Shown: positions 45,803 to 58,160, counted from the stretch's first letter. The stretch: 64,000 nucleotides of DNA from Theobroma cacao (GCF_000208745.1 NC_030856.1:7355186-7419185), one strand, 5' to 3'. Notes: generated by a model not told the origin, from the sequence alone. Program-made: numbers and translations.

Positions 45803-48597
45803 TTTTTTTTCTCAGAAATGGTGAAAGAAGCAAAATAGAAAACTGAATGTGAAGGTTGAGAGAGATAAGAATGGAGACCGTATTTATACATATGATTTCA
45901 AGCAAACAACCACCAGTCATGTTCACACATTCAAACAACCATTTTTATTACTGATATAGACTACAACCCGTGCTTTGCATACAGACCTCTTTTTATTTGT
46001 TTTTTTCTTTCTCTTTCTACCTCTTTTTTTTTTTTTTCTTCTCTTTTTCCTATGCCTTTCACGTAGGTAAAGGAGGAAGCCCTAAGTATGTTATAAATTT
46101 TTTAAAAGAAAATTATTTCATATATTGTTAATTTGTAAATTTCATTAACTAAATTAATTAGATTGTCACATACTTCAATATTAGAATATATTTAAAAAAT
46201 TAATAATTTAATATCATACATAAAAAAATATGTAACGATATTTTAACTTTAAGTTGGAAACATGGGATTGTAGTTCTTTTTTTTTCAACCCCCAATGATT
46301 CAAGTAACCAAAAAACTTATCGGGATATCAAGAGTATTATTTCATAAAACCAAGACTTTCACTTGTCATGTTTTTACCTTGGTATGAACGTGGGACTCAA
46401 ACCAAAGGACTAACAACATGACTTTTATGTCTTCTTAAAAAGCATAAAATTGAAGGCTAATCTCTAAGAATGAAACAGGTAAGAATTGAACGTGAACGTA
46501 TCATTGATATAAAATATAAAAATATTATATAATTATATTATTATATTATATCAATCTATCATATTTAAAGATAAAGCTCTTTTAATGGATCTAAAAAAAT
46601 TTTTAAATTTATTTTATATTATATAAAATTTTTAATTTTTTTATAAATTCTTTTAATATCTTTTCTAAAATAACTTTTAATTTAATAATTAATGTAAATA
46701 AAAAATAACAAAATGATTCCATATGCTTGACTCAATTTAAAAGTTTTGTTTTATTTTTTTTCAATTTATATTTTAATTATTTATATTTACTTTTTTTCAT
46801 TTCTATTATATTTATTCATATGTTTTAAATCTTTATAAATTTTCTTCCACAAATTTCAACGAACAATCAGTCATATTCTTTTTCCTTCTTTTTACTATGT
46901 CATATGTGAGTTTATCTTATACTTGCCATGTTTATATTTTTTCTATTATGTGAATTTTATTTTTATGATTTTAGTCTTTAAATATTAATAAATTATTATA
47001 TAATTTTCAAATATAAGTTGCAATATTGTACTATTGTTTAAAATTTTATCAATATATCATTTTTTATTCAGAATAACCGATACGCTCTAACATGTATGTT
47101 TCATACTTTAAGTAACAAGGATATATATACAAATTAATAAAATTAAATGATCGTATTTCTTTCAATACAATTTATTTATTATATATATTTTTAATGACCC
47201 TCAAAATAATTTTTTATTTAATAATTATTTTTATTCCTCAAATTATTTGATAATATTACAGTCATTATGGTCAATATTTCACTAGTTAATCCCAACAAAT
47301 AAAATATTCTAACATAATATGTTAAGCCTATCAAGTTTTAAAGAAAAAATAAATTGACTCTACTAACCTAAACCCATTAAATTTTAATAAAAATCTAAAC
47401 ATATCATAACATATTATATCTTAACAGTCCAACCCAATAGCTTATCATAACATATTATATTTCAATAGTTCAACTCAATAACTTAGTATGTTAATTAACA
47501 ATTTAAGAGGTAAATAAAAAATAAAAAAAAAGAGCTTTTTTAAAAAGTTATTCATTTTGTATAAAACACACAAAGTAAAGAGACATTTGAATTTGAAAAT
47601 TTGTTTTCTCTTCCACTTTTGGGCACAGAGAGTGAAAAAGACTCATTTCATAATTTCATTCCGTTTATATATATATAACGCCATTATTACTATTAATGTG
47701 TATTTTTTTATATATCCAATGTTTTATGAATTTTATTTAATCTTTTAGATGAGTGAAAATTAAATGGTATATAAAGTTCTCTGTGACTGTTTAATGTCTC
47801 TTTCTATTTGATTCTCTTTAAAATGCTTTAACTTCGTCATTGATCACGTCATCATAATTATGATATATTAACATGCTATGTCAACGTTACGTGATATAAA
47901 ATGATAATTAATATTTTGATTAAATCAATCTTTAATTATAATTTTTTTAAGGTTTGGCAGATGAGAATTAGGCCACGTCTCTTAACCATCCAGTTTGCTA
48001 AAGGTTGCAAATTATTATAGCCAACTTACCGGTTTAGATCATTATTGGACTCTCCTCATGTTTCTTCGAAAGTTTTTTTGTTAAATAGAGACTCTGGTCA
48101 ATTGTTAGTATTGAATCGCTTTCTTAATTGAATTTTTTGATTAATTGTCAGTGTTGAATCACTTTCTTAATTGAATTTTACATAGAAAATTCATTCTTTC
48201 TTCGATATTTCAAAAAAATAATCATAATTTTTTTTCTTGTTTGATTATTAAATGAAACCAATTTCTTTTCTATCTGTCCCCAAAGGTCCCACAACCTTCA
48301 TACTCAATTTTAAATATAAAAATTGATTGATTGATGAAATTAATGTATTTGATAATTTTTTCTCTAATTAATTTTAAACAGTAACCTTTTTGTTAGAAAA
48401 AATATATAGAAAAAAAAAAGAATGGATGAAAAAAGAAGAAAAGGCCCAAAACATCTTTCACCACCAAAAAGCCCAAAACCACTTTCAATCAAACAACGTT
48501 AAAGTCCAGAAACACAAGTAATGACACGAGTTCGGCTTAAGGTTTATCCAAAACGACATACAGTTTTCATATCTCTGTCTCCATTGATCGTGAAACA
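45803..48597. other. Intergenic DNA of tandem unit 1
   Basis: It holds the mini-RLP 5' flank, a CT-rich tract near 46000-46060, a diverged dispersed-repeat copy (46355-46500), AT-rich DNA, and from about 48230 sequence corresponding to the upstream region of the FYVE-SYLF gene (53640-54020). No other gene seen. Confidence 0.5.
45881..45890 (-). promoter_or_regulatory. TATA-like box of mini-RLP (44486-45802)
   Basis: The minus strand contains GTATAAATA, about 80 nt before the start codon. It is shared with the two other mini-RLPs. Confidence 0.5.
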
Positions 48598-48663
48598 ATG
48601 GAGGGACGGATAAAATACCCTAAAATTCAAAGAGTAGACTACCAGTCCAAATTCTTCTCTTAG
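48598..48663 (+). pseudogene. Orphan copy of FYVE-SYLF exon 1
   Basis: A duplicate of the 22-codon first coding exon at 54021-54086, with its upstream region and part of intron 1. It reads MEGRIKYPKIQ onward, but the last codon before the splice donor is TAG instead of CAG, so it encodes 21 residues and stops. The GT donor (48664) is intact. It points towards, and lies 1.4 kb from, the 3' end of the second mini-RLP on the opposite strand. Confidence 0.85.
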
Positions 48664-50023
48664 GTATTTTTAATTTTTTTCTTCTCTTGTTAAAATGTGT
48701 TTGGTTGCCTAGAAAACAAAGGAAAAGGAACTAGAAAGCTTGTAATTCTGTTTCTTTTATGTTTTTCTATTTGGCTTTTTGATAAAACATTTGGGTTTTG
48801 CTAGAATTGTTAAATAAATAAATAACATTAACGGAGATAACTATGATAAAGAGAACGAATTTTTTTTTTTACTGTTGACAAATGGTGTTAATAATAAAAA
48901 AAACTAAAATATCATTTTGAAACAAGAAAAATTAAAGTGTCTTTTCAAAATGTTTTAACGGGTTTTTTGAGTTTTACCCTTTGGAGATCTTGATTTTGTT
49001 ACGAGATACTTCATTGATCAAAATTTTCTCTTTTGCTTGGTTATTAAATGGAGCCAATTTCTCTTCTTTCTGTTACCAAAACAACCACAGCCCTTTCACT
49101 CAATTTTAAAGATACAAATTGATTGATTGATGAAATTAATGTGCTTGATAATTTTTTTTTCCTCAAATTAATTTAAACTGTAACGCTTCTGTTAAAAAAT
49201 ATATAAAAGATTACAAAAATAAAAAATTGGATAAAAAGGGGGAAAAGGCCCAAAATCCCTTTTATAGTTTTATTTATATACCAAAACAAAAGGCCTAATA
49301 TGCCTCTGACGATTTTCTTAAAGTAAATGACAAAATCCTTTAAGTGATCTTTGATGTCTTACAATTTGAAGTGAATCAAATTTGCAATTGAATTTGACTA
49401 TTGTGATCCGCTCATTCAAGTAACCAAAAAACTTAATCAGGATTTTAAGAGTACTATTTCTCACAAGCACATTAGACAGCATCTGTAGAATCCAATTACT
49501 TTGCGTCTGTAGCAAGCAGTGTTTTGCGTGAAGAAAATTATGGCGTACTCTTTGGGGCCGGGGTCCTCAAAGCTCATAAGACCAAGACCTTTGCCTACCA
49601 CTTTTCCACCCCTGCGTGAAGGTGGGACTTAAACCAAGGACTTACAACATGACTTTGGCCTGCCACTTTTCCACCCCTGCGTGACAGTGGGACTCAAACC
49701 AAAGCACTAACAGCATGACTCTGAAATGTTCTCCTAAACAGCGTAGTAGTGGAGGCTAACTATTGAGAATGGAGCTGACAAGAATTGGACAGGTCGTTGA
49801 TGCTAATACTCTTTGAATGAGAATAATATGGAGATTCTCTTTCATCTTCACCAAAATACTGAATATCAATTTGATAAAATCAATGTGTTATCCAGGGCAA
49901 CAAGAGATTGGATTTTATAGGGCATTATAAGGCATACAGGAGAACAAAAGACAGTTATAATACGCAAATGTATTCAACAAACCAACGAAGAGCAGCATCT
50001 GTCTTCGCAGAGTTTCTTCTTCC
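48664..50023. other. FYVE intron-1 remnant and start of tandem unit 2
   Basis: 48664 to about 48860 is copied intron 1 of the FYVE gene. From about 48866 unit 2 begins (matching 43393 onward), including dispersed repeat copy 3 at 49560-49947, which has an extra internal duplication of about 70 bp near 49655-49720. No gene seen. Confidence 0.6.
49560..49947. repeat. Dispersed non-coding repeat, copy 3
   Basis: See copy 1. It is longer because a segment of about 70 bp (containing gtgggactcaaacc) is present twice. Confidence 0.5.
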
Positions 50024-51340
50024 TCAATTATAACTCTTCAATCTCCTCAGAATTTTGTAGCCTAGTCTTTGAACCATCCTAACTAGCCATTCTGGTTTTC
50101 CAATTGTCAGCATGATATACCCTGTAGATAATCCAAGCACCAGTCCACATCCATAACCCATCATTACAAATTTCCAATCCAATGGACAAGAATAAATTCC
50201 TTCCTCATGGAAAGCAGATTCCGGTGGTTCTTGTTCCTCATCCTTGCCACAGCTCTTTGACACTGGAAATCCGCACAATCCCAAGTTGCCACGATAGGAA
50301 TCATTCAGAAAGGTATTAAATTGATTTCCCTGAGGTATGAGTCCAACAAGCTGGTTCTGTGACAGGTTTAACACTTCAAGAAATATCAAACCAATCAACT
50401 GCATAGGAATCTGCCCAACAAGCTTGTTGGTAGAAAGATCCAGTGACTCAAGTGCTGTTAGATTTCCCAGTGAGGAAGGAATATGACCTGTTAGGCTGTT
50501 ATGGGAAAAATTGAGCACTTGGAGAGAAACGAGGTCTCCAACTATTTCTGGAATTTTTCCTTGGAATTTATTGCTTGACATATCAATGGTTGTAAAAAGA
50601 GTTAGAATTCTCTCAAGTTCAATGTCCAAACCTTTCACTGTGACACGCACGGAAAAATGGTAATAAAAATTAAAATCTTCCATAGATTTCGTTTGAACAT
50701 TGGACAAATTCATCATACCCTCGAAACTTTTAAAATATGTTGTTGGTAGAAAACCAGAGAACTCATTGTGGGAGACGTCTAAGATTCGCAGAGCTGAGAA
50801 GTGCGATTCATGCTCTGAAGGGCTGATTTGACCATGGAAATAGTTGGAGCGCAAGACAAGAACTTGTAGCGGAGGAAGAGTTCCCAACCAGTGGGGAAAG
50901 GTATCATTTATCTTGTTGTTTCCAAGATTCAACACTTGCAAGTCATGACAGTTCTGCAAGGATTTAGGAAATGGCCCATCAAAATCATTGTTGTTGAGGT
51001 TAAGTATCTGTAATTTGTTTCCTACAACGAACGAATCAGGAATGTTTCCATGAAATTTATTCATGTGCAAATCTAGGACTGTAAGATTAGGCATCTTACC
51101 TCTCGAGGCCAGACAACCTGGAATAGTTCCACTCAACTTGTTATTGGACAAGTCAAGGATTGAAATTGACATCAAATTACATATGGAAGAAGGAATTTCT
51201 CCAACCAAGTTGTTTTTTGAGATAAAGAAAACTTCCAGGGAAGAATTGGAAGAGAAGCTAGATAATGAGCAATCAACTTTAAAGTTCAAGGACAAGAGTA
51301 GGAAGGAAAGGACCAAATACCACTGTATTAACCCTTTCAT
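50024..51340 (-). CDS. Mini receptor-like protein, intact (438 aa), second copy
   Basis: This has the same architecture as 44486-45802: signal peptide (MKGLIQWYLVLSFLL), SSFSSNSS linker, direct fusion to C-terminal LRRs (EVFFISKNNLVGEIP), about seven LRRs, the island (YYHFSVRVTVKGLDIEL), four LRRs, cysteine pair, transmembrane helix with GYGCGLVLGLSTGY, and tail (KILRRLKSYN). The frame is open upstream to 51505, but I chose the ATG at 51340. There the signal peptide begins, as in the other copies, and the conserved TATA-like box at 51421-51430 would place transcription downstream of the longer start. It arose with its neighbour by the 5.4-kb tandem duplication. The transcript could be opposed by one from the orphan FYVE promoter at 48.6 kb. 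Confidence 0.85.
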   Translation of the reverse strand: MKGLIQWYLVLSFLLLSLNFKVDCSLSSFSSNSSLEVFFISKNNLVGEIPSSICNLMSISILDLSNNKLSGTIPGCLASRGKMPNLTVLDLHMNKFHGNIPDSFVVGNKLQILNLNNNDFDGPFPKSLQNCHDLQVLNLGNNKINDTFPHWLGTLPPLQVLVLRSNYFHGQISPSEHESHFSALRILDVSHNEFSGFLPTTYFKSFEGMMNLSNVQTKSMEDFNFYYHFSVRVTVKGLDIELERILTLFTTIDMSSNKFQGKIPEIVGDLVSLQVLNFSHNSLTGHIPSSLGNLTALESLDLSTNKLVGQIPMQLIGLIFLEVLNLSQNQLVGLIPQGNQFNTFLNDSYRGNLGLCGFPVSKSCGKDEEQEPPESAFHEEGIYSCPLDWKFVMMGYGCGLVLGLSTGYIMLTIGKPEWLVRMVQRLGYKILRRLKSYN

Positions 51341-54020
51341 TTTTTTTTGCTCAGAAAGGATGAAAGAAGCAAAATGGAAACCTGAATGTGAAGGCTGAGA
51401 GAGATAAAGAGTGGAGACCATATTTATGCATATGATTTCAAGCAAACAACCACCAGTCATGTTCACACATTCAAACAACCAATTTTTTTTTGGGAAGTCA
51501 AACAACCATTTTTATTATTGATATTTTTTAAAAGAAAATTATTTCTTACATTGTTAATTTGTAAATTTCATCAACTAAATTAATTAGATTGCCGCATACT
51601 TCAAAATTACAATATATTTAAAAAATTAATAATTTGACATAATACATAAAAAAAATATGAACAATATTTTAACTTTAATTTGGAAACATGGGGATGTAGT
51701 TTTTTTTTTTTTAACCCCAACTGGTTCAAGTAACCAAAAAACTTTTCGGGATATCAAGAGTATTATCTCATAAAACCAAGACTTTCACTTGCCACGTTTT
51801 TACCTTGGTATGAACGTGGGACTCAAATCAAAGGACTAACAACATAAATTTTATGTCTTCTTAAAAGCGTAACATTAAAGGCTAATCTCTAAGAATGAAA
51901 CAAGTAGGAATTGAATGTGAACGTAACGCTAATATGAAATGTAAAAATATTATATAATTATATTATTATATTATATCAATCTATCATATTTAGGGATGAA
52001 GCTCTTTTAATAGCTCTTTAAAATTTTTAAAATTTATTTTATATTATCTAAAATTTTAAATTTTTTTATAAATTCTTTTAATATCTTTTTTTAAATAATT
52101 TTTAATTTAATAATTAATACAAATAAAAAAATAAACAAAAATGATTTCATATGCTTGACTCAATTTTAAAATTTTTTTTTCTTTCAATTTAGATTATTAT
52201 TATGATTTATATTTATTTTTTTTATTTTTATTCTATTTATTCATATGTTTTAAATTTCACTAGATTTTCTTCCAAAACTTTCTATGAACAATCAATCATA
52301 TTCTATTTTCTTTTTTTTACTGTGTCATATGTGAGTTTTATCTTATACTTGCCATGTTTATCTTTTTTCGGTTACGTAAATTTTATTTTTATGATTTTAG
52401 TTTTTAAAAATTAATAAATTATTATGTTAATCTCAAATATAAAGTACAATTTTGCATTATTGTTTAAAATTTTGTCAATATATAATTTTTTATTCAGAAT
52501 AATCAATGTGTTCTGGTATGTATGTTTCAGACTTTAAACAAGAAGGATATACATACAATTAATAACATGAAATGATTGTATTTCTTTCGATACAATTTTA
52601 TTTATTGTATATATTTTTAATGACCCTCAAAATAATTTTTTATTTAATAATTATTTTTATTCCTCAAACTATTTGATAAAATTACAGTCATTATAGTCAA
52701 TATTTTACTAGTTAATCCCAACAAATAAAATATTCTAACATAATATGTTAAGCCTATCAAATTTTTTTTTTAAAAAAAGGAAGTCTACTAACCTAAAACC
52801 ACTAAGTTTTAATAAAAATCTAAACCTATTATAACATATTATATTTTAACAGTCCAACCCAATAACTTATTATAACATATTATATCTCAATAATTCAACT
52901 CAATAACTTAATATGTTAATTAACAATTTAAGAGGCAAATAAAAAATACAAAAAGAACTTTCTTATAAAGTTATTCATTTGTATAAAACACACAAAGTAA
53001 AGATATATTTAAATTTGAAAAATTGTTTTCTCTTGCACTTTTACGCACAGAGAGTGAAAAAGACTCATTTCATAATTTCATTCTGTTTATATATATATAT
53101 ATAACACCACCATTATTGTTAATGCACATTTTTTTGTATGTCTAATGTTTTGTGAATTTTATTTAATCGTTTACATGAGTGAGGATTGAATTATATGTAA
53201 AGTTCTCTTTAACTGTTTACTGTCTCTTTCTATTTGATCTCTCTTTAAAATGCTTTAATTCCATCACTGATTACGTTATCAGCATTATGATTTATTAACA
53301 TGTTATGTTAACGTCACATGATATAAAGTGATAATTGATATTTTGATTAAATCAATCTTTAATTATAATTTTTTTAAGGTTTGGCAAATGAAAATCACAC
53401 CACGTCTCCTAACCATCCAGTTTGCGAAAGGTTGCAAATTATTATAGCCAACTTACCAGTTTAGATCATTATTGGACTCTTCTTATATTCCTTCGGAAGT
53501 TTTTTTATTCAACGGAGTTTGTCAATTATCAGTATTGAATTGCTTTCTTAATTGAATTTTTTGATTAATTGTCAATGTTGAATCGCTTTCTTAATTGAAT
53601 TTTACAAAGAAAATTCATTTTTTGTTCGATATTTCAGAAAAAAAATCATAATTTTTTTTTCTTGTTTGCTTATTAAATGAAACCAATTTCTTTTCTTTCT
53701 GTCCCCAAAGGTCCCACAACCTTCATACTCAATTTTAAATATAAAAATTGATTGATTGATGAAATTAATGTATTTGATAAATTTTTTCTCTAATTAATTT
53801 TAAACAGTAACCTTGTTGTTGGAAAAATATATAGAAAAAATAAAGAATGGATGAAAAAAGAAGAAAAGGCCCAGAACATCTTTCACCACCAAAAAGCCCA
53901 AAACCACTTTCAATCAAACAACGTAAGTCCAGAAACACAAGCAATGATACGAGTTCGGCTTGAGGTTTATCCAAAACGACATACCGTTGTCATATCTCTC
54001 ACTCCATTGATCGTAAAACA
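51341..54020. other. Intergenic DNA of tandem unit 2, ending in the FYVE-SYLF promoter
   Basis: Copy of 45803-48597. It contains a diverged dispersed-repeat copy (51772-51925), AT-rich DNA with an (AT)n run near 53088-53102, and the FYVE-SYLF upstream region from about 53640. No gene seen. Confidence 0.5.
51421..51430 (-). promoter_or_regulatory. TATA-like box of mini-RLP (50024-51340)
   Basis: The minus strand reads TGCATAAATA about 81-90 nt before the chosen ATG. It argues against the longer upstream start at 51505. Confidence 0.5.
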
Positions 54021-57000
54021 ATGGAGGGACGGATAAAATTCCCTAAAATTCAACTAGTAGACTACCAGCCCAAATTCTTCTCTCAGGTATTTTTAATTTT
54101 TTTCTTCTCTTGTTAAAATGTGTTTGGTTGCCTAGAAAACAAAGGAAAAGGAACTAGAAAGCTTGTAATTCTGTTTCTTTTATGTTTTTCTATTTGGCTT
54201 TTTGATAAACCATTTGGGTTTTGCTGGAATTGTTCAATAAATAACATTAACCGAGATAACTATGACAAAGAGAATCAAATTTTATTTATTTTTACATTTT
54301 ATGTTGTTTTTTCTTTTAAGGGACTATCTGTTAGTTTTCTCTCTCGTTTGGATTGATTGTTGTTTAGGTTGGTAAATAGGACAAAATTTTAATTAAGGGT
54401 CATTCTTAATTTTTTGAAGTATAAAGTGTTAGGGGTCTTATTGTCGTTTTACTTGAAATCTGTTATGTAGTAATCATTGAAGCTAGTGTAGAATTGTTAA
54501 TGAAAAAATTATAGTTTAGATATGCTGAGCTGTTGGTCCTGGAATTGTTTGAGTAGTTTATGTTATGCTTTTCACTATGTATGCCGAAGATTGATTGCAC
54601 TGTTTCGAAATGGTGCAATTATGGATTTCCAAGTATTAGAGCAAACTCAATTGTAGAAATTGTAGGTTGTATAATTTGATTTGCATTTAGTAGAATGTGA
54701 AGTTCTATGTGGAGATATATTTGATTGATGTAAACTATTAAAGACTTGAAATTATCTTGTTATTTTGTTAAGACTTCTTTAAGCATACTTACAATCATTA
54801 TGGAACAGAATATTTATAGTTTATTTCCCTTATTTTTCTAGTATAATATGCTTGTCATCTGTTTTTAGGGAATTTTTTGTTAATCTTGGTGAATGATGAC
54901 TGCTTTACTTTGAGATTATTATTCTTTGGTGAAAGATAAAATAATAGTAATGTTTTTTTTGTTTATTATGGTGTTAGGATCTGGTAAAAGTGGAGGAACA
55001 TAGAGATAAAAGTAATCTGGTAGGAACAGATATTAAGCAAGATGGAAAGCAGCTTCAAAAGTCTGAAGGTGAAGCACCACCCAAAGTTAGTGGAGGCAAT
55101 GGTATGCGAATTGTTTCAGGCACTGGAAATCAGAAACAAGGTAAATTGTTTTACTATGATACACCATTTTCTGAAGAAACAGGAGTTTGGGTACCTGTGT
55201 CCGTTCCCCCTATGTCTGAAAGTGAACATGAAGAATGCAGTAGAGGCCTCAGTCTGAATGGAGGATACTTTCCTGATGGTGATTTAGGCTGGAATAAGTT
55301 TACTGGAGAAAGTAAGGACCTGACCATGTGGGATGTGTTCAATGAGATGTTAATAGCAGCTCGAGGCAAAGTGAGTGCTATTGCTTCAGGTGATGTCCAA
55401 AGATGTGGAATTTCTTGGTTATCTAATCATCTTCTTGAGCAAGCATGGATAGAGATGGCTCAAACGCTTACAGAGGCTAATTTTGGTAATATCAGGGAAA
55501 TTCTTGAAGCAGAGCCACCAAAATGGTTGGCTGACAGTGTGGCTTCTGCTTGCATGCTTTGTAATGTGTGGTTCCATCCTATCATGCGCCCTCGTCATCA
55601 TTGCCGCTTTTGCGGTGGGATATTCTGCAATGAATGTTCTAAGGGAAGAAGCCTGTTACCAATGAAATTTCGCACTGGGAACCCACAACGAGTATGTGAT
55701 GTTTGTTGTGTGAGGCTCGAGTCTGTCCAATCATACTTGATAGACAGCGTAAGTCGTGCTGCTCAGTTGCCAACCCATGATCTGACAGACCTCAGTACTT
55801 TAAGATCATGGCTTAATTTTCCTTGGGGCCAATCCATGGAATATGAGATTTATAAGGCTGCAAATATTGTTCGCAATTATAATAAGGTAATGTCTCACTT
55901 TCTGTTTGTTATTATGAACTCATCTAGATTAATCCTTGAAGCCATCATCTCATAAGACCATTTCAGAAAGCTGGTGGAAGTTCTCAAATATTTAAATTTG
56001 AATGTATTAATTAGACAAATTACATTAGTGCATGTTTCATGACACATCAGTTTAGCATTGTACACAGGTTGGGTCCTTGAAACCTGAAAAGTCCATACCA
56101 GATGCTATTTTAAAACAAGCAAAAGGCCTTGCAATTGTTACTGTTGCAAAGGTTGGGGTTATGGTAACATACAATATTGGAACAGGGCTGGTTGTTGCTC
56201 GTGGAGAAGATGGATCTTGGTCTCCACCATCTGCAATATCTTCCTTCGGTGTTGGCTGGGGAGCTCAGGTAAGTTGACTTGGTAAATGGTTGTTTGACTG
56301 CTTAGCTCCTATAATATTTTAGAATGTTGTTGCTTGTGCAATATGTTGTTTGTGTTTGTATGACTGCTAAAACAAGAAAAGACAATAAATTCTGCCCCTA
56401 TTTACCAGCTTTGAACGACGAAACCTTTTGGCAAATTATTGAACATTACTTGTGACAAGTTTGAATATCTAGGTCCAATCTGACTCAATGTGCTTATATC
56501 TATTTTACTACTCTTTTTCAACTCTAATAGGCTGGAGGTGAATTTACGGATTTCATTATTGCATTGAGAACTAAAAGTGCTGTCAGAACATTTAGCGGAA
56601 ACATGCATTTATCAGTTGGAGCAGGTTTGAGTGCAGCTGTTGGCATTGTTGGACGGGCTGCTGAAGCTAACTTGCGTGGGGGCTCTGGGGGTTGTGCTGC
56701 TTGTTATACATACAGCTTTAGTAAAGGTGATATTTCTTTTCCTAACAAACCTTGGATTGGATTGATTAGTTTGCATGATCCCGTTGCTTTCTAGTTCAGG
56801 CGGCCAGTAGGAATTATATCCATTGTTATGTTCTCTTATCAGAACAGAACAGGGGCAAATGTTTTTAGTGAAGTTGATGTTTGTTCTGCTTGTCCATTGG
56901 GGGCCATTTTTGAGAATACGGGAAAAGTCTCTTCCTACTTTTCATGTGCACTCCCTCCTTGATTAACCATTGAAGAAAGCGAAACAAAGAAATGAAATTT

Positions 57001-57377
57001 TTTAAGAAAGAAGTTTAGCTTATTAAAGAATTGATTTACATCTCTCTAAGACGGTTTACCTGTATATTGACTTACTAGTCTGTGCAAATGCCTTACTAGT
57101 AACTACTTTTGTGCACAATTTTCCCTTCATCGCTGCCTGCATACTAAATTAACTGGTTTATGAACGTTATGATGTCTTGATGTACTATGTAGGTGCATTT
57201 GTCGGGTGCTCACTTGAAGGAAGTGTAGTTACAACCAGAAACCAAGAAAATTGTAGATTTTATGGTAATCCATCTATCACTGCTTCAGATATTCTTCTTG
57301 GTTCATTGCCTAGGCCTCCTGCTGCTTCCACTCTTTATCAAGCTCTCTCAAATCTATTTGAAAAACTTGAGAAGTGA
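54021..57377 (+). CDS. FYVE zinc-finger and SYLF (Ysc84-type) domain protein, five coding exons
   Basis: I deduce exons at 54021-54086, 54978-55886, 56068-56268, 56531-56726 and 57193-57377 from GT/AG borders with continuous frame, giving 518 aa. The start is the ATG at 54021 (MEGRIKFPKIQ). The large exon 2 has no ATG at its beginning (a GTG stands at 54990), so the short first exon is needed. Residues about 204-276 form a FYVE finger with eight cysteines in four CxxC pairs and the RPRHHCRFCG signature, which in this family binds PI3P on endosomes. Residues about 300-515 are a SYLF domain (KGLAIVTVAKVG, GGEFTDFIIAL, SVGAGLSAAVG, GAFVGCSLEG), a lipid-binding module known from Ysc84/SH3YL1. Arabidopsis has proteins with the same FYVE-SYLF pairing. 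Predicted role: endosomal trafficking. Exon 1 and its promoter were duplicated to 48.6 kb. Confidence 0.9.
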
Positions 57378-58160
57378 TTGCTTCTTTGGTCCATTTAAAA
57401 AATATTTTGTGGTTTCGTCCTGATAATTGCTGGGAGGTGCCTCATACCGACATGTAAATTCTTTCCATCTCTCTTTGATGAATTTCAACCCTCATTCTTG
57501 TATCATGAGGTAATTGGTTACAAATTGGTTGTATAGTTCAGAGAAATCTGGAAAATTTGACATAGATAGAAGTCAAATGAAATGTTAAAAGTGCTGGATT
57601 TTAGTTTTTCGTGTAAATTAGAAGATATACTAGATGACCATTAAATTTATTTGCATCTAGCTGTTTCTCATCTCCTGAGCCCTGAGGTATTATTTAAGTA
57701 AGAGAAGGTTTGCTTAGTGTGTGATGCTTGTTACATGGTAAATTCGTTCAGAAATGGTCAGCTTATGGTCATCCTCGTCTTGGACATATCACTCGTAGTA
57801 CTTTAGCATGGAAGCGTATTGTGCATCGTCCCATTACACATTGCTTTATCTCTTTAAAAAAATTAGTAGATTCCTTAGATGTTGCCCAAGAGGTACAATA
57901 ATATTCTTCACATTTTCACATGGCGGTCCTCAACTTGTGGAGCCATTTGATAAATAACTCGAGACTGTATGTATTGGTCTTCACAATTTCACATGGCGGT
58001 CCTCTACTCGTGGAGCCAGTACTGAAAAGGTGAAGTTCAAGCCTGACTTGTGTTTGCCCATTCAGCTGGGAGACTTCCTGGAAGTTTTCAGCAACTTAGG
58101 ATTGCAATAAATTAATGCTTTCATGCTCCTTGACACCCTTATCCAAAATCTTCCACAGCA
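57378..58160. other. 3' flank of FYVE-SYLF gene and short direct repeat
   Basis: The left part is the likely 3' UTR. A repeat of about 40 bp (containing cacatggcggtcct) occurs at 57906-57945 and 57979-58018. No gene seen. Confidence 0.45.

Larger units (their letters stand above)
43390..48865. repeat. Tandem duplication unit 1 (mini-RLP + FYVE promoter and exon 1)
   Basis: About 5.4-5.5 kb, repeated at about 48866-54283. Corresponding points: mini-RLP stop 44486 and 50024; orphan exon ATG 48598 and real ATG 54021. The join at about 48860 lies in a poly-T tract where intron 1 sequence of the FYVE gene changes into sequence matching about 43393. The right breakpoint was therefore inside that intron. 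Confidence 0.85.
48866..54283. repeat. Tandem duplication unit 2
   Basis: Partner of 43390-48865. This unit carries the mini-RLP at 50024-51340 and the real promoter and exon 1 of the FYVE-SYLF gene. Confidence 0.85.

Noticed and set aside
50024..51505. A 493-aa version of the second mini-RLP starting at 51505
   Set aside because: The extra 55 residues precede the signal peptide and the TATA-like box lies inside them.
54990..55955. FYVE protein as a single ORF starting with GTG and ending after the exon
   Set aside because: An in-frame spliced ATG exon and GT/AG borders give a complete FYVE-SYLF protein; the tail after 55886 is intron.
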